NCBI RefSeq assembly: GCF_019711685.1
Contig: NZ_JAIGYQ010000007.1
Span: forward strand, 17,589 to 81,588
DNA length: 64,000 bases
Source: Helicobacter turcicus
GTDB lineage: Bacteria; Campylobacterota; Campylobacteria; Campylobacterales; Helicobacteraceae
Reading direction: 5' to 3'
Shown piece by piece: positions 47,670 through 56,802 of the stretch; position 1 is the first letter of the stretch, and each line of letters starts with the position of its first letter. A program made the translations under genes and the position numbers. Below the pieces are notes generated by a model. That model was not told the origin of the DNA and did not search any database. It worked only from the letters and a program-made list of their open reading frames with translations.

Positions 47670-48811
47670 TATTTTGCGCTGTCTAAGAGCTTTGAGAATT
47701 CCTTAAAAAGCGCACTTGATTCAAGTGGTCCAGGTCCTGCTTCTGGGTGATGTTGAAAAGAACAAATGAGTGCATTTTTGTAGCGCACACCCTCAATAGT
47801 GTTGTCAAAAAGATTGCGGTGTGTAATTTCCGCGATTTCTACAATGGATTCTGGTATAGAATAGTTGTGGTTTTGAGCAGTGATTTCTACTTGATTAGTA
47901 AGCAGATTTTTTACAGGATGATTGCCGCCATGATGTCCAAATTTTAGCTTATAAGTAGGGTAGCCTTGCGCTAGAGATAAAAGTTGATGTCCTAGACAAA
48001 TAGCAAAGAGTGGAATTTTAGCTTCAATTAAGGCTTTAATACTTGCAATTTCTTGAGTTAAAACTTGAGGGTCCCCTGGTCCATTGGATAAAAAGATGCC
48101 ATTAAATTCCCCTGCTTTAAAACGTTGAATTAAATCTTGCGCATCAAAGTTATGCGGAACCACTTCTACGTTAAATCCTGCACTTACAAGCTGGTTTAAA
48201 ATGCTACGTTTGATTCCAAAGTCAATAGCAATGATTTTTTGGTGCGTGTTAGGTGAGGCATAATCCATTATCGTAAAGTCAAAATTTCCTGTTGAATGTT
48301 TATAGGGTGCTTTTGTGCTTACTTCTTTAATATGGTTTATTTCCTCAATCTTTGGACTTTTTTCTAAAATTGCTTTTAAATCTTCTTTATTTGTAATTTC
48401 AGTGGAGGCTACCATCATCATTGCCCCCTCTTGGCGGAGCGTTGTTGTTAAAAAGCGCGTATCAATCCCGCAAATTCCCATTGCGCCTTGTTTTTTTAGA
48501 AATGTGCTTAAACTTTCTGTGGCGCGGAAGTTTGAAAAGTTTTCATTGTAATGGCGACATAGAATCCCTTTTGCAAAGACTCCACGACTCTCCATATCTT
48601 TAGGGTTTGTTCCTACGATTCCAATTTCTGGCATTGTAAAGCATACAAATTGCCCCGCGTAGCTTGGGTCTGTGGTGATTTCTTGATAACCTGTAAGAGA
48701 GGTGTTAAACACAAGCTCACCCACGCTTGTAGTTTCTGTGCCAAAACTTTTTGCTTTAAAAAACATTCCATTTGCTAGGTAAATACAAGCATCTTTTAGG
48801 GGAGATTGCAT
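47669..48811 (-). CDS. carA: Carbamoyl-phosphate synthase small (glutaminase) subunit
   Basis: CarA hydrolyses glutamine and passes ammonia to CarB for carbamoyl phosphate. An N-terminal domain starts IYLANGMFFKAKSFG. The class I glutaminase has GIFLSNGPGDP, nucleophile FAICLGHQLLSLA and the His-Pro-Glu triad in FQHHPEAGPGP. Its 380 residues are standard. It overlaps DUF507 upstream and bioF downstream by one base each (TAATG). carB is not in the window. Confidence 0.95.
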   Translation of the reverse strand: MQSPLKDACIYLANGMFFKAKSFGTETTSVGELVFNTSLTGYQEITTDPSYAGQFVCFTMPEIGIVGTNPKDMESRGVFAKGILCRHYNENFSNFRATESLSTFLKKQGAMGICGIDTRFLTTTLRQEGAMMMVASTEITNKEDLKAILEKSPKIEEINHIKEVSTKAPYKHSTGNFDFTIMDYASPNTHQKIIAIDFGIKRSILNQLVSAGFNVEVVPHNFDAQDLIQRFKAGEFNGIFLSNGPGDPQVLTQEIASIKALIEAKIPLFAICLGHQLLSLAQGYPTYKLKFGHHGGNHPVKNLLTNQVEITAQNHNYSIPESIVEIAEITHRNLFDNTIEGVRYKNALICSFQHHPEAGPGPLESSALFKEFSKLLDSAK

Positions 48812-49362
48812 TATAGAAATCCTTTCTTTTTAAGCTCTTCTTGGTAGAGTTTGTCAAAAATTAAATCATACTCTTCACTTCCAAAGATAATTTTGCGTTT
48901 ATAGTTTGCAATGCGCTCTTGCACAACATCTTCAATCTCGCTATACACTTTTGAATAGCTATTGATTGCTTTAAAAATTACATTAACAATACGCGTTTCA
49001 GAAGTGGCAGAATCAATTAAATCCTCTTCAAAAAGCTCGTTTAAAATTTTGTGCGCAAGGTTGTTGTAGCGGTCTTCAAAGTTTAAAATAAAATTCTCAT
49101 TCTCGGCGAGTTTTTTCTTGATACGCCAAAAAAGTTGGTGTTCATCAGCCTGCATAAATTCAATTTCATCAAGATTTTCTTCTAATAAATCCCTAGCTTT
49201 TTCTTCAATGCGCATTTCCTCTTGAGTGTCTTGGGAGATGTATTTTTCCGCAACTTGCGCAATGCTTTCAAGTCCGTGTAAAATACTTACAAAGCCACAA
49301 TTAGAAAGGTCTAGAGCGATTTTATTTCCGATGTAAGGTGCGTGTGCAAGTTTAAATTTCAT
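48811..49362 (-). CDS. DUF507 family protein
   Basis: This 183-residue helical acidic protein of unknown function has the family's LAHAPYIGNKIALDLSNCG start and a C-terminal YDLIFDKLYQEELKKKG. Campylobacterota conserve it, and in H. pylori it also neighbours carA. It is the first gene of the DUF507-carA-bioFGC run; GGCACGC is a weak ribosome site. Confidence 0.8.
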   Translation of the reverse strand: MKFKLAHAPYIGNKIALDLSNCGFVSILHGLESIAQVAEKYISQDTQEEMRIEEKARDLLEENLDEIEFMQADEHQLFWRIKKKLAENENFILNFEDRYNNLAHKILNELFEEDLIDSATSETRIVNVIFKAINSYSKVYSEIEDVVQERIANYKRKIIFGSEEYDLIFDKLYQEELKKKGFL

Positions 49363-49637
49363 AGCGTGCCTTTGTGTAAATATTTTGATAAATTTTTGTG
49401 CTATTGTAGCGTTTTGTGTCTTAAAGAATCACTTTTTAGTGCATTTAAGATTTTTGAGAAGTTTTAGAAAATGTTTAGTGTTTCTAACAGCCTTAGTGTT
49501 TTAGTTTTGAAAATAAAATTAGCAAAATTCAAGGCAAAGCCTCATAAAAGATTTTTAACCCTAGTTTGTCCTTTAATTTTTTACGAGTTTTTGCTAAAAT
49601 CCGCAACCAAACTTAGTTATTTGCAATAAGGTTTCTT

Positions 49638-50177
49638 TTGAAAATTCTCATTTTAGGTATTGGCAACATTCTCTTTGGTGATGAAGGCATTGGTGTGCAT
49701 TTGTCTAATCTTTTAAAGCTTAATTACAAATTTAGCGGAGAGCATTCTGTGGATATTGTGGATGGGGGGACAATGGCGCAACATCTTATCCCTATTATCT
49801 CGCAATACGATTCTGTATTGATTATAGATTCTATTGATGCAAATGAAGCAAAAATCGGTGATGTGTATTTTTTTGATTTTAGTGCAATTCCAAATTCTAT
49901 CACTTGGGCAGGAAGTGCGCACGAAGTGGAGATGTTACAGACCTTGCGTATGGTAGAACTGTTAGGCGATTTACCTCCAACTAAGATTTTAGGAATCAAG
50001 CCTTTTATTATCGGAGAAGATCCCACTTTTAACTTAACACAAGAAGTTTTGCAAGGAGCTAAGCTTATGGAATTGCAAGCTATTAAGTATTTAGAAACAC
50101 TAGGCGTAATTGTAGAACAAAGAGATAATCAAGATTTACAAGAAATTGCACGATTCTCTTATAGGGGTTATGCATGA
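49638..50177 (+). CDS. hydD: [NiFe] hydrogenase maturation endopeptidase
   Basis: This protease of the HyaD/HybD family trims the C-terminus of the hydrogenase large subunit after nickel insertion. The nickel-binding residues lie in LGIGNILFGDEGIGVHL (Glu16 region), SVLIIDSIDANE and AGSAHEVEML. Its 179 residues fit. The start is TTG with AAGG upstream. It overlaps hydE as ATGA. The structural hydABC genes are not adjacent here, unlike in H. pylori, where hydABCDE is one cluster. Confidence 0.9.
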   Translation: MKILILGIGNILFGDEGIGVHLSNLLKLNYKFSGEHSVDIVDGGTMAQHLIPIISQYDSVLIIDSIDANEAKIGDVYFFDFSAIPNSITWAGSAHEVEMLQTLRMVELLGDLPPTKILGIKPFIIGEDPTFNLTQEVLQGAKLMELQAIKYLETLGVIVEQRDNQDLQEIARFSYRGYA

Positions 50178-51823
50178 TATTTGCAAACTTTATTTTTGAA
50201 AATATTGCAAACTTTAAAAACGCAAACCTTGTGAAAGATTTTTTTATAAAAACCCTATATGCAGCTCTTAAAAGCAAACAGCTTCAAGGACAATGTGTGC
50301 AAACCTCTAAGGATTCCTTTAGCCTTGAGGTGCAAGGCACACAAGAGGAGATTCTAACCTTTAGTAAAAACTTAGAACACTCTATCCCTTTGTCTTTACA
50401 ATGGGCATTTAAAGAGCTTGTGCTAATAGAATCTTTTAGCACACAGGGGATTATTCCTTGTCATGTTGCAAAAGGCAATTTTTTAACCCCTTTAGAATTA
50501 CAGAATCTCACCTGTAAAAATTCTAAAGATTTTTGTAATTTGTGGGCAGATTTTGTTTATTACACGCAAGAGAAAATCACCTTTTTGCATAAAGGAGAGA
50601 AATTAGAGATTAAAGATTCTAAAACTTTGCAACAAGTTTTGCAAAAAAGTGCGCAAACTTTGAAAAATGGTGAGCGCATTTTTCTAAAAACTATTTTTGG
50701 TAAATACGAAGTTGCTCCACTTGATGAAAAGCGTCCAATCCAACTCCCGAGTGATTTTACTTTTATGCCCTTTTCATTAGAAAATACAAAATTGATTTTT
50801 AAGGTAGAGGAGTGGGATTTACAAGCTCTAGCTACACTAGAAAAACCCAAGATTACTCTAAGTCCAAAAAGCATTTTTGCAGAGTTTTTTTCTAGTGCGT
50901 TTGTCAATGTGATTCTTCCCTTTGAACCCTATTTGGTGCTTTTGGGGAAGTTTTTAGAAGAGTATCAAGGTCTCTATCTTCTGCCCTTACAAGAAAAGCT
51001 AGAGAATGGAATCTGTGAGTTTGTAGAATCTAGCACATCACCCTTGCATATTAGTGTTGCAAAAAATGGGCTCACTCTTGCATATAATTTTAGCCCCTCT
51101 GCGCCCAATGCAAATTTACATGCCCTTAAAAGCACAATTACAAACAATGCACTAGTGCGCACAAATGCAGTTTATTTAGGCAGAGAAGACACACGCTTTT
51201 TAGTGTATTTTGATACGCGTTTTAAAGAAGCCTTAGAATTTCGCTTTGAGGCAAATTTAGGCGTGATTATCGCCACTTTAGAAACTCTAAATAAGACTAC
51301 ACAAAGCTTACTTAGGAACTTTACAAAAGAAAATGAAGCCTTAATCACGCATTTAAAATCTTTGCCTAAAGATTCCATGTTTTCTAAGAATTTGCTAGAT
51401 TTATTAGGGCTGGCTGGAATTTTGCTAGATTTAGGCGATACAAAAGACTTAAAAGAATCTTGTGCAAAAGTGTTACTAAATGCCGCTAACTTTATGGGAC
51501 AAAAGGGACCTCGCATTGACTTTCGCCTAGAACGTGATAGTGAGGGCAAAATTTCTCTTAATACACTTCAAACCTTACGTTCTATAATGAGCTTTAAACT
51601 TGCAGGAGTAGAGATTCCACTACTTTGCTTTGGAATATTAGATTCCTTAGCGGAGTTTTTTGCCAATCTTAGTCGTGATATGAATGAAAACTACCAAACA
51701 CAAGGCATTGTGATTTGCGGAGAGATATTTTTAAACAAACAATTTTTGAATCAATTCTTGCATTATCTCCCTAACACTTCAGAAGTTTTTGCCTGTGAAG
51801 TAATGGAGTTTAAAGGCTGTTAA
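50174..51823 (+). CDS. hydE: HydE-like hydrogenase accessory protein
   Basis: This 549-residue protein overlaps the hydD stop (ATGA), and the pair is conserved in Helicobacter, where this position is called hydE. The N-terminus resembles an acylphosphatase-like domain (VKDFFIKTLYAAL...FSLEVQGTQEEILTF). The C-terminal part has HypF-like motifs (FRLERDSEGKISLNTLQTL). No radical-SAM cysteines are seen, so it is not the HydE of [FeFe] hydrogenases. It should help hydrogenase assembly; its exact role is uncertain. Confidence 0.7.
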   Translation: MIFANFIFENIANFKNANLVKDFFIKTLYAALKSKQLQGQCVQTSKDSFSLEVQGTQEEILTFSKNLEHSIPLSLQWAFKELVLIESFSTQGIIPCHVAKGNFLTPLELQNLTCKNSKDFCNLWADFVYYTQEKITFLHKGEKLEIKDSKTLQQVLQKSAQTLKNGERIFLKTIFGKYEVAPLDEKRPIQLPSDFTFMPFSLENTKLIFKVEEWDLQALATLEKPKITLSPKSIFAEFFSSAFVNVILPFEPYLVLLGKFLEEYQGLYLLPLQEKLENGICEFVESSTSPLHISVAKNGLTLAYNFSPSAPNANLHALKSTITNNALVRTNAVYLGREDTRFLVYFDTRFKEALEFRFEANLGVIIATLETLNKTTQSLLRNFTKENEALITHLKSLPKDSMFSKNLLDLLGLAGILLDLGDTKDLKESCAKVLLNAANFMGQKGPRIDFRLERDSEGKISLNTLQTLRSIMSFKLAGVEIPLLCFGILDSLAEFFANLSRDMNENYQTQGIVICGEIFLNKQFLNQFLHYLPNTSEVFACEVMEFKGC

Positions 51824-51840
51824 TAGGAGAAATTAAAAAA

Positions 51841-52620
51841 TTAATCCTGTTTGTCTAAATACCTTGTATCAAACAAACTGCTTAGATGCACATTGCTTAA
51901 GGCAACTTTTAAAGAAGTGAAAAAGCTCGGATTTGCTTCTTCTAATTCCTTTAGCATTTGCTTAGTTTTCTCCCTTGCAAAGGGACGTTTATCGTCCTTT
52001 TGCCACATTATTGGGCAGTTGCAATCTGGAGCAATGTAAATGTTATTTTTAGCAATAAAGTCAATGATTTGCCGCTCACGGACGAAAATCAAAGGGCGAA
52101 TCACAAAAAGCCCATTTTCTGCCTTGTAGATGGGTGGCATAGAACGCAATGCTCCATTATAAGTTAGATTCATCATAAAGCTCTCTGCTGCATCGTCTAA
52201 ATGATGTGCTAGGGCTAGTTTATTATATCCCCCCTCTAGTGCTTTTGTGTAGAGTGCGCCTCTGCGCATACGAGAGCAGAAGCTACAATACATACTTCCC
52301 TCTCTTTTGTTTTCCTCTAAGATTTTATAAATATCTGTGCGATAGAGTTCGTAGGGGATTCCATGTTTTTCGCAATACTCAAAGATATACGCATACTCTC
52401 CCCCGCGACCATAATCCACGGTTAAAGCTTTAAATTCAAAATCAAAAGGAGCGTATTTTTTAAGTCTTGCAAGTAAAGTGGCTAACAAAATGGAATCCTT
52501 CCCTCCGCTTAAACCTAAAAGCACCTTATCGCCTTCTTTAATCAAGCCTAATTGCGCATTGGTTTGTCCTGTGATTTTTAGAATCTTTTTGCTAATTTCT
52601 ATCGCCTGCTCCTTTGCCAT
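51841..52620 (-). CDS. ttcA: tRNA 2-thiocytidine synthetase TtcA
   Basis: This PP-loop ATPase thiolates C32 of tRNA. The ATP loop LGLSGGKDSILLATLL, the cluster-binding cysteines CSFCSRMRRGALY and the third cysteine near DCNCPIM are present, with GYNKLALAHHLDDAAES between. Its 259 residues fit. It overlaps the MFS gene as TAATG. Confidence 0.92.
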   Translation of the reverse strand: MAKEQAIEISKKILKITGQTNAQLGLIKEGDKVLLGLSGGKDSILLATLLARLKKYAPFDFEFKALTVDYGRGGEYAYIFEYCEKHGIPYELYRTDIYKILEENKREGSMYCSFCSRMRRGALYTKALEGGYNKLALAHHLDDAAESFMMNLTYNGALRSMPPIYKAENGLFVIRPLIFVRERQIIDFIAKNNIYIAPDCNCPIMWQKDDKRPFAREKTKQMLKELEEANPSFFTSLKVALSNVHLSSLFDTRYLDKQD

Positions 52621-53984
52621 TATTCTCCTTTGATAAAATGCTGTGCTAAATGCGTGTCAATAAATTCCAAAATCTCATCTTCATCAATGATATGCTTGTC
52701 GTATTTAATCACCACCACACGTTCACTTTCATTGATATACCATTCCAAGATCCCGCTAAGTTGTGCCAAAGGTTCTAAGGAAGCATTTGTCGTGGAGTTT
52801 GTAAGCGACAAATACAAATTCTTTTGCATTGCTGGATTTGCTAAAAATCCAAAGATTAAAATCCATACAAAGGATGCAATCACTACAAAAATCACAATGG
52901 ATAAAATGCTAAAAAACTCATACAAATGTCCGCCTAAAAGCGCTCCAAAGAATGAGCCTAAATAGCCAAAAGTTGTAAAAACTCCCATTGCGCTACCCTT
53001 TTGATAGGCTTTGCAATAGCGACTTGCAAGGCTTTGCATAATAGGTTCATGGATAGAGAATCCCACAAAAAACACAAGCACACCGAAGATAAATACTGCC
53101 CTACTTTGACTAAGCATTAGCAAATACGACAACACGAAAAATAGGATTCCAACAACCATTACGCTTTTAAACTTACCCTTTTTCTCTGCTAAAATTGCCG
53201 CTGGAATCATTGCAAAAAATCCTAGCAAACTTGCTGGAATATACACTTGCCACAAATCTTCTTTAGGCATATCAAAGCCCTTGACAAGAGCAATTGGAAT
53301 CACTAAAAGTGCTAAAGTCATAAAGCCTTTTTGTAAGAAATTTGTAAGATTCATAATTTGTAGGTTTTTATTTTTCAAAATCACGCCGTATTCGCTACTT
53401 TTATGCATAAAGCTATAAGTAATCTTTGGCGCATTAGGCACAAAGGTAAAAAGTAGCACTAGGCTTGCAACCGCTAAAAAAGTGGTAATCCAAAACAAGC
53501 TTGACACACCAAAATTTGCCGCTAAAATTGGACCTAAAATAAGTGCGGCTGTAAAGCTTAGTGAAATTGTTGCACCCATAAATGCCATGGCTTTTGTGCG
53601 ATTCTCTTCTTTGACCAAATCCGCAATCATTGCGCTAATCACACCACCAATAGCACCAGCACCCTGCAACAATCGTCCTAAAATTAGCATATAAATATCT
53701 TGACTCAAAGCGCAAACCAAAGACCCTAGTGCAAAAATCACAAGTCCAATGGCAATTATGCTTTTACGTCCAAATTTATCGCTTAAAAATCCAAAGGGAA
53801 TCTGAAAAAGCACCTGCGTTAGTGCATATCCGCCCATTGCAATCCCCACCAAAATAGGGCTAGATCCCGGAAGCGATAACGTATAGAGCGAGAGGATAGG
53901 CATTACAATAAATAATCCAAAAAAGCGTGAGCCTAATATTAAACTTAGTGGCAAACTTTGTTTCATTAAAGACTCTTTTGCCAT
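52620..53984 (-). CDS. Major facilitator superfamily exporter with C-terminal extension
   Basis: About twelve membrane segments are present with the MFS loop FGFLSDKFGRKSIIAIG between helices 2 and 3. The ATG at 53984 with AAGGAT is chosen; the frame extends to 54053 without a ribosome site. After the last helix, a soluble tail of about 60 residues (LEWYINESERVVVIKYDK...IDTHLAQHFIKGE) forms a small alpha-beta unit that recalls a ferredoxin-like fold. Drug or sugar efflux is likely; the substrate is unknown. Confidence 0.85.
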   Translation of the reverse strand: MAKESLMKQSLPLSLILGSRFFGLFIVMPILSLYTLSLPGSSPILVGIAMGGYALTQVLFQIPFGFLSDKFGRKSIIAIGLVIFALGSLVCALSQDIYMLILGRLLQGAGAIGGVISAMIADLVKEENRTKAMAFMGATISLSFTAALILGPILAANFGVSSLFWITTFLAVASLVLLFTFVPNAPKITYSFMHKSSEYGVILKNKNLQIMNLTNFLQKGFMTLALLVIPIALVKGFDMPKEDLWQVYIPASLLGFFAMIPAAILAEKKGKFKSVMVVGILFFVLSYLLMLSQSRAVFIFGVLVFFVGFSIHEPIMQSLASRYCKAYQKGSAMGVFTTFGYLGSFFGALLGGHLYEFFSILSIVIFVVIASFVWILIFGFLANPAMQKNLYLSLTNSTTNASLEPLAQLSGILEWYINESERVVVIKYDKHIIDEDEILEFIDTHLAQHFIKGE

Positions 53985-54054
53985 TCTTAAAATCCTTTTG
54001 CTAAAATTCCAAAACCGCAATTTTAACGAATAAAAACTTATACAAGGTAACAAT

Positions 54055-54675
54055 ATGCGCTTAATTTTAGCAACTTCTAATCAAGATAAAGTCAGAGAAA
54101 TCAAGGAGATTTATAGCTCTTTGTGCGAGGAATTAAATTTAGAGATTCTATCTTATGATACGCTTATTACTCCTTTTGAGATTGTGGAAAATGGAGAGAG
54201 CTTTAAAGAGAATGCACTTATTAAATCTAAAGCAGTTTTTGATACTCTAAAGCAACAAGGAATCCTAAGACAAGAGGACATTATACTAAGTGATGATAGT
54301 GGAATCTGTGTGGATGCATTAGATGGCAAACCCGGAATCCATAGCGCAAGATATAGTGGGGGCAATGCAAGAGATAACTTAAATTTACTCTCTTTAGAAG
54401 TTTCAAAACTTCCTAACCAAACTTCAAATGCGCATTATTGCGCGTGTATTGGAATCTCTAGTGCGCAAGGACATTTTAGTGCGCATGGATTTATGTATGG
54501 GAGTGTGATTAGCACACCTAGAGGAAGCAATGGCTTTGGCTATGACCCAATGTTTATTCCGCAAGGTTTTAATAAAACTTTAGCTGAACTTAGCAGTAAG
54601 GAGAAAAACACAATTTCACACCGCAGACATGCTCTAGTGCTTGCAAGCTACATTTTGCGCGCCTTGAGGGCTTAG
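54055..54675 (+). CDS. rdgB: dITP/XTP pyrophosphatase (HAM1 family)
   Basis: This enzyme cleans non-canonical purine nucleotides (dITP, XTP). The start LILATSNQDKVREIKEIY and the motifs SDDSGICVDALDGKPGIHSARY and GSNGFGYDPMFIPQGF are diagnostic. Its 206 residues are typical. Divergent from the MFS gene; CAAGGTAACAAT precedes the ATG. Confidence 0.95.
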   Translation: MRLILATSNQDKVREIKEIYSSLCEELNLEILSYDTLITPFEIVENGESFKENALIKSKAVFDTLKQQGILRQEDIILSDDSGICVDALDGKPGIHSARYSGGNARDNLNLLSLEVSKLPNQTSNAHYCACIGISSAQGHFSAHGFMYGSVISTPRGSNGFGYDPMFIPQGFNKTLAELSSKEKNTISHRRHALVLASYILRALRA

Positions 54676-54744
54676 CTTAATTACAAAATCCACATAAAAA
54701 CATTTCGCATAAGCTGACGCTAGATTAAAGCCCTTGTTTGGAAT

Positions 54745-55092
54745 CTAGTCTCCTCCTAAGAGTGTGCCTTGTATGTTACGTTGCAATTCTTGTGCTTGTT
54801 GTAGGAGTTTTTGTTGCTCACTAAGCTCTTTTGTCGTTGTAGTTTTTTGTGTGTTTTGTGGCACATTTTGGGCTTGTGTTTTGCTCTTGTCTTTAATGGA
54901 ATCTTGAAGCCCCATTTTTACAAAAGTATCCTCATAGTTTTTGCCACCTTTTTTAATGCGAATATACACTTGCCCACTTGCTTGGTCATACAAATAAGTA
55001 TCGTCCATATCGCTAAACATCACCCAAGGTTGTGCATTTAAACTCGCACCACACAGCAACAAACTAAAAATTTTAGATAAGATTTTACGCAC
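54745..55092 (-). CDS. Small periplasmic hypothetical protein
   Basis: This 115-residue protein has a signal peptide (RKILSKIFSLLLCGASLNA). A short strand-rich part (WVMFSDMDDTYLYDQASGQVYIRIKKG) and a Gln/Thr-rich coiled tail follow. I do not recognise it. It is convergent with rdgB and divergent from metN. Confidence 0.6.
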   Translation of the reverse strand: MRKILSKIFSLLLCGASLNAQPWVMFSDMDDTYLYDQASGQVYIRIKKGGKNYEDTFVKMGLQDSIKDKSKTQAQNVPQNTQKTTTTKELSEQQKLLQQAQELQRNIQGTLLGGD

Positions 55093-55152
55093 TAGAAGCC
55101 TTTAATTTCTTTTTTGATAGAATTGCGGAATTTTATCAAACTTAGGAATAAA

Positions 55153-56136
55153 ATGGATTTAATCACAATAAAAAACCTTCATAAGAGTTTTGGAACTACG
55201 GAGGTTTTAAAAGATATTAATCTAAATATCAAAAAAGGCTCTATTTTTGGGCTTGTGGGGCATAGTGGTGCTGGTAAAAGCACTTTGCTCCGCACTTTTA
55301 ATGGATTAGAATCCATAAATAGTGGCTCTATTAACATTGATGGCTTAGAAGTTTCTAAGCTTAGCCCAAACGTTTTGCGCACCCTTCGTCAAAGAATTGG
55401 AATGATTTTTCAACATTTTTCTTTATTGCACCGCAAAAACGTATGGGAGAATATCATACTTCCTTTGCAATGCGCAAATATCAAAGTAGATAACAAAAAA
55501 ATCAAGAATCTTTTAGAACTTGTAGGTTTAGAGGATAAAGCAAATTCTTATCCTAACGCACTAAGTGGCGGACAAAAACAACGTGTAGCAATTGCTAGAG
55601 CATTAGCAATGCAACCTATGCTTTTACTAAGTGATGAAGCCACAAGCGCACTAGACCCTAACATTACAGGGGCGATTTTAGAATTGTTAAAAAATATCAA
55701 TAAGGAATTAGGCGTTACTATTGTGCTTGTAACCCATGAAATGGAAGTGGTAAAAACCCTCTGTGGAGAAGCTGCATTTATGCAACAAGGAGAAGTGTTA
55801 AAAAGTGGTGCAATAGAGGATTTATTTTTATCTCCAGATCCAAAAATGCGTGAGTTTCTAGGGGAGAATGAAATTTTGCCAAAGAATGGACTAAATATTC
55901 GCATTTATTTTCCAAAATGTATTGCGCAAAATCCTATCATTACGCAAATGGCAAGGGTGTTGGATATGGATTTTAACATTGTGTGGGGAAATTTAGAATC
56001 CTTTAATGGTGTCGCACTTGGTGTGCTTGTGATTAATATTGCACAATCCCATAAAGAACGCGTTTGTAATTATCTAGATGCACAAGGTGCGATTTGGGAG
56101 ATTGTCGCACAAAAATCGGAGAAACCCAATGAATAG
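55153..56136 (+). CDS. metN: Methionine ABC importer, ATPase subunit
   Basis: Walker A GLVGHSGAGKSTLLRTF, signature ALSGGQKQRVAIARAL and Walker B LLLSDEATSALDP are present, with the C-terminal NIL regulatory domain (residues about 245-325) that gives methionine trans-inhibition. The ATG at 55153 with AGGAATAAA is preferred over the frame's start at 55114. The three genes metN-metI-metQ form one operon and import D/L-methionine. Confidence 0.94.
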   Translation: MDLITIKNLHKSFGTTEVLKDINLNIKKGSIFGLVGHSGAGKSTLLRTFNGLESINSGSINIDGLEVSKLSPNVLRTLRQRIGMIFQHFSLLHRKNVWENIILPLQCANIKVDNKKIKNLLELVGLEDKANSYPNALSGGQKQRVAIARALAMQPMLLLSDEATSALDPNITGAILELLKNINKELGVTIVLVTHEMEVVKTLCGEAAFMQQGEVLKSGAIEDLFLSPDPKMREFLGENEILPKNGLNIRIYFPKCIAQNPIITQMARVLDMDFNIVWGNLESFNGVALGVLVINIAQSHKERVCNYLDAQGAIWEIVAQKSEKPNE

Positions 56137-56779
56137 CAAGATTTTTTATTTACTTTTAGAAGCGACATTGGATACTTTGTATATGAGTGTGATTGCTACA
56201 ACAATTGCCACAATCTTAGCAATTGTTCCTAGTGTTTTGCTTGTGCTTTGTGCGCCAAATGGACTCTCGCCAAATCCTCTTATTTTTAGGGTGCTAGATA
56301 GTATTACAAACACTTTACGTTCTTTTCCTTTTTTGATTTTAATGGTTGTTTTGTTTCCTTTAACGCAAATTATTGTAGGCAAAAGCATTGGAGCAACAGC
56401 GGCAATTGTGCCTTTAAGCATTGGTGCTGCACCCTTTATTGTGCGCATCATTGAAAATGCGCTTAAAGAAGTGGATAGAGGCGTGATTGAGGCAGCCCTT
56501 AGCTTTGGGGCAACACATTTACAAATTATTTTTCGTGTTATGCTTGTTGAGGCATTACCAAGCATAATAAGTGGAATCACTCTAGCATTAATTTTAGTTG
56601 TTGGTTTTAGCGCAATGGCTGGTGCAGTAGGTGGTGGAGGGCTTGGAGATATTGCCATTAAATATGGCTATTATCGTTTTCAAAGTGATATTATGTTATA
56701 CACCGTTTTGATTTTAATTTTCTTAGTGCAGATTATCCAAAGTCTTGGAGATTTTCTATACAGGAAGTTAAAACATTAA
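56129..56779 (+). CDS. metI: Methionine ABC importer, permease subunit
   Basis: This 216-residue permease has five membrane segments and the ABC-binding EAA loop (EAALSFGATHLQIIFRVML). The ATG at 56129 with GGAGAAACCC overlaps the end of metN by 8 bases and is preferred over the longer frame start at 56078. Confidence 0.94.
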   Translation: MNSKIFYLLLEATLDTLYMSVIATTIATILAIVPSVLLVLCAPNGLSPNPLIFRVLDSITNTLRSFPFLILMVVLFPLTQIIVGKSIGATAAIVPLSIGAAPFIVRIIENALKEVDRGVIEAALSFGATHLQIIFRVMLVEALPSIISGITLALILVVGFSAMAGAVGGGGLGDIAIKYGYYRFQSDIMLYTVLILIFLVQIIQSLGDFLYRKLKH

Positions 56780-56802
56780 TTTTTTTTCAAAAAAGGGAGA
56801 AT

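Noticed and set aside
50174..51823. Radical-SAM HydE of [FeFe] hydrogenase maturation
   Set aside because: No CxxxCxxC motif is present, and the linkage is to a [NiFe] hydrogenase protease.
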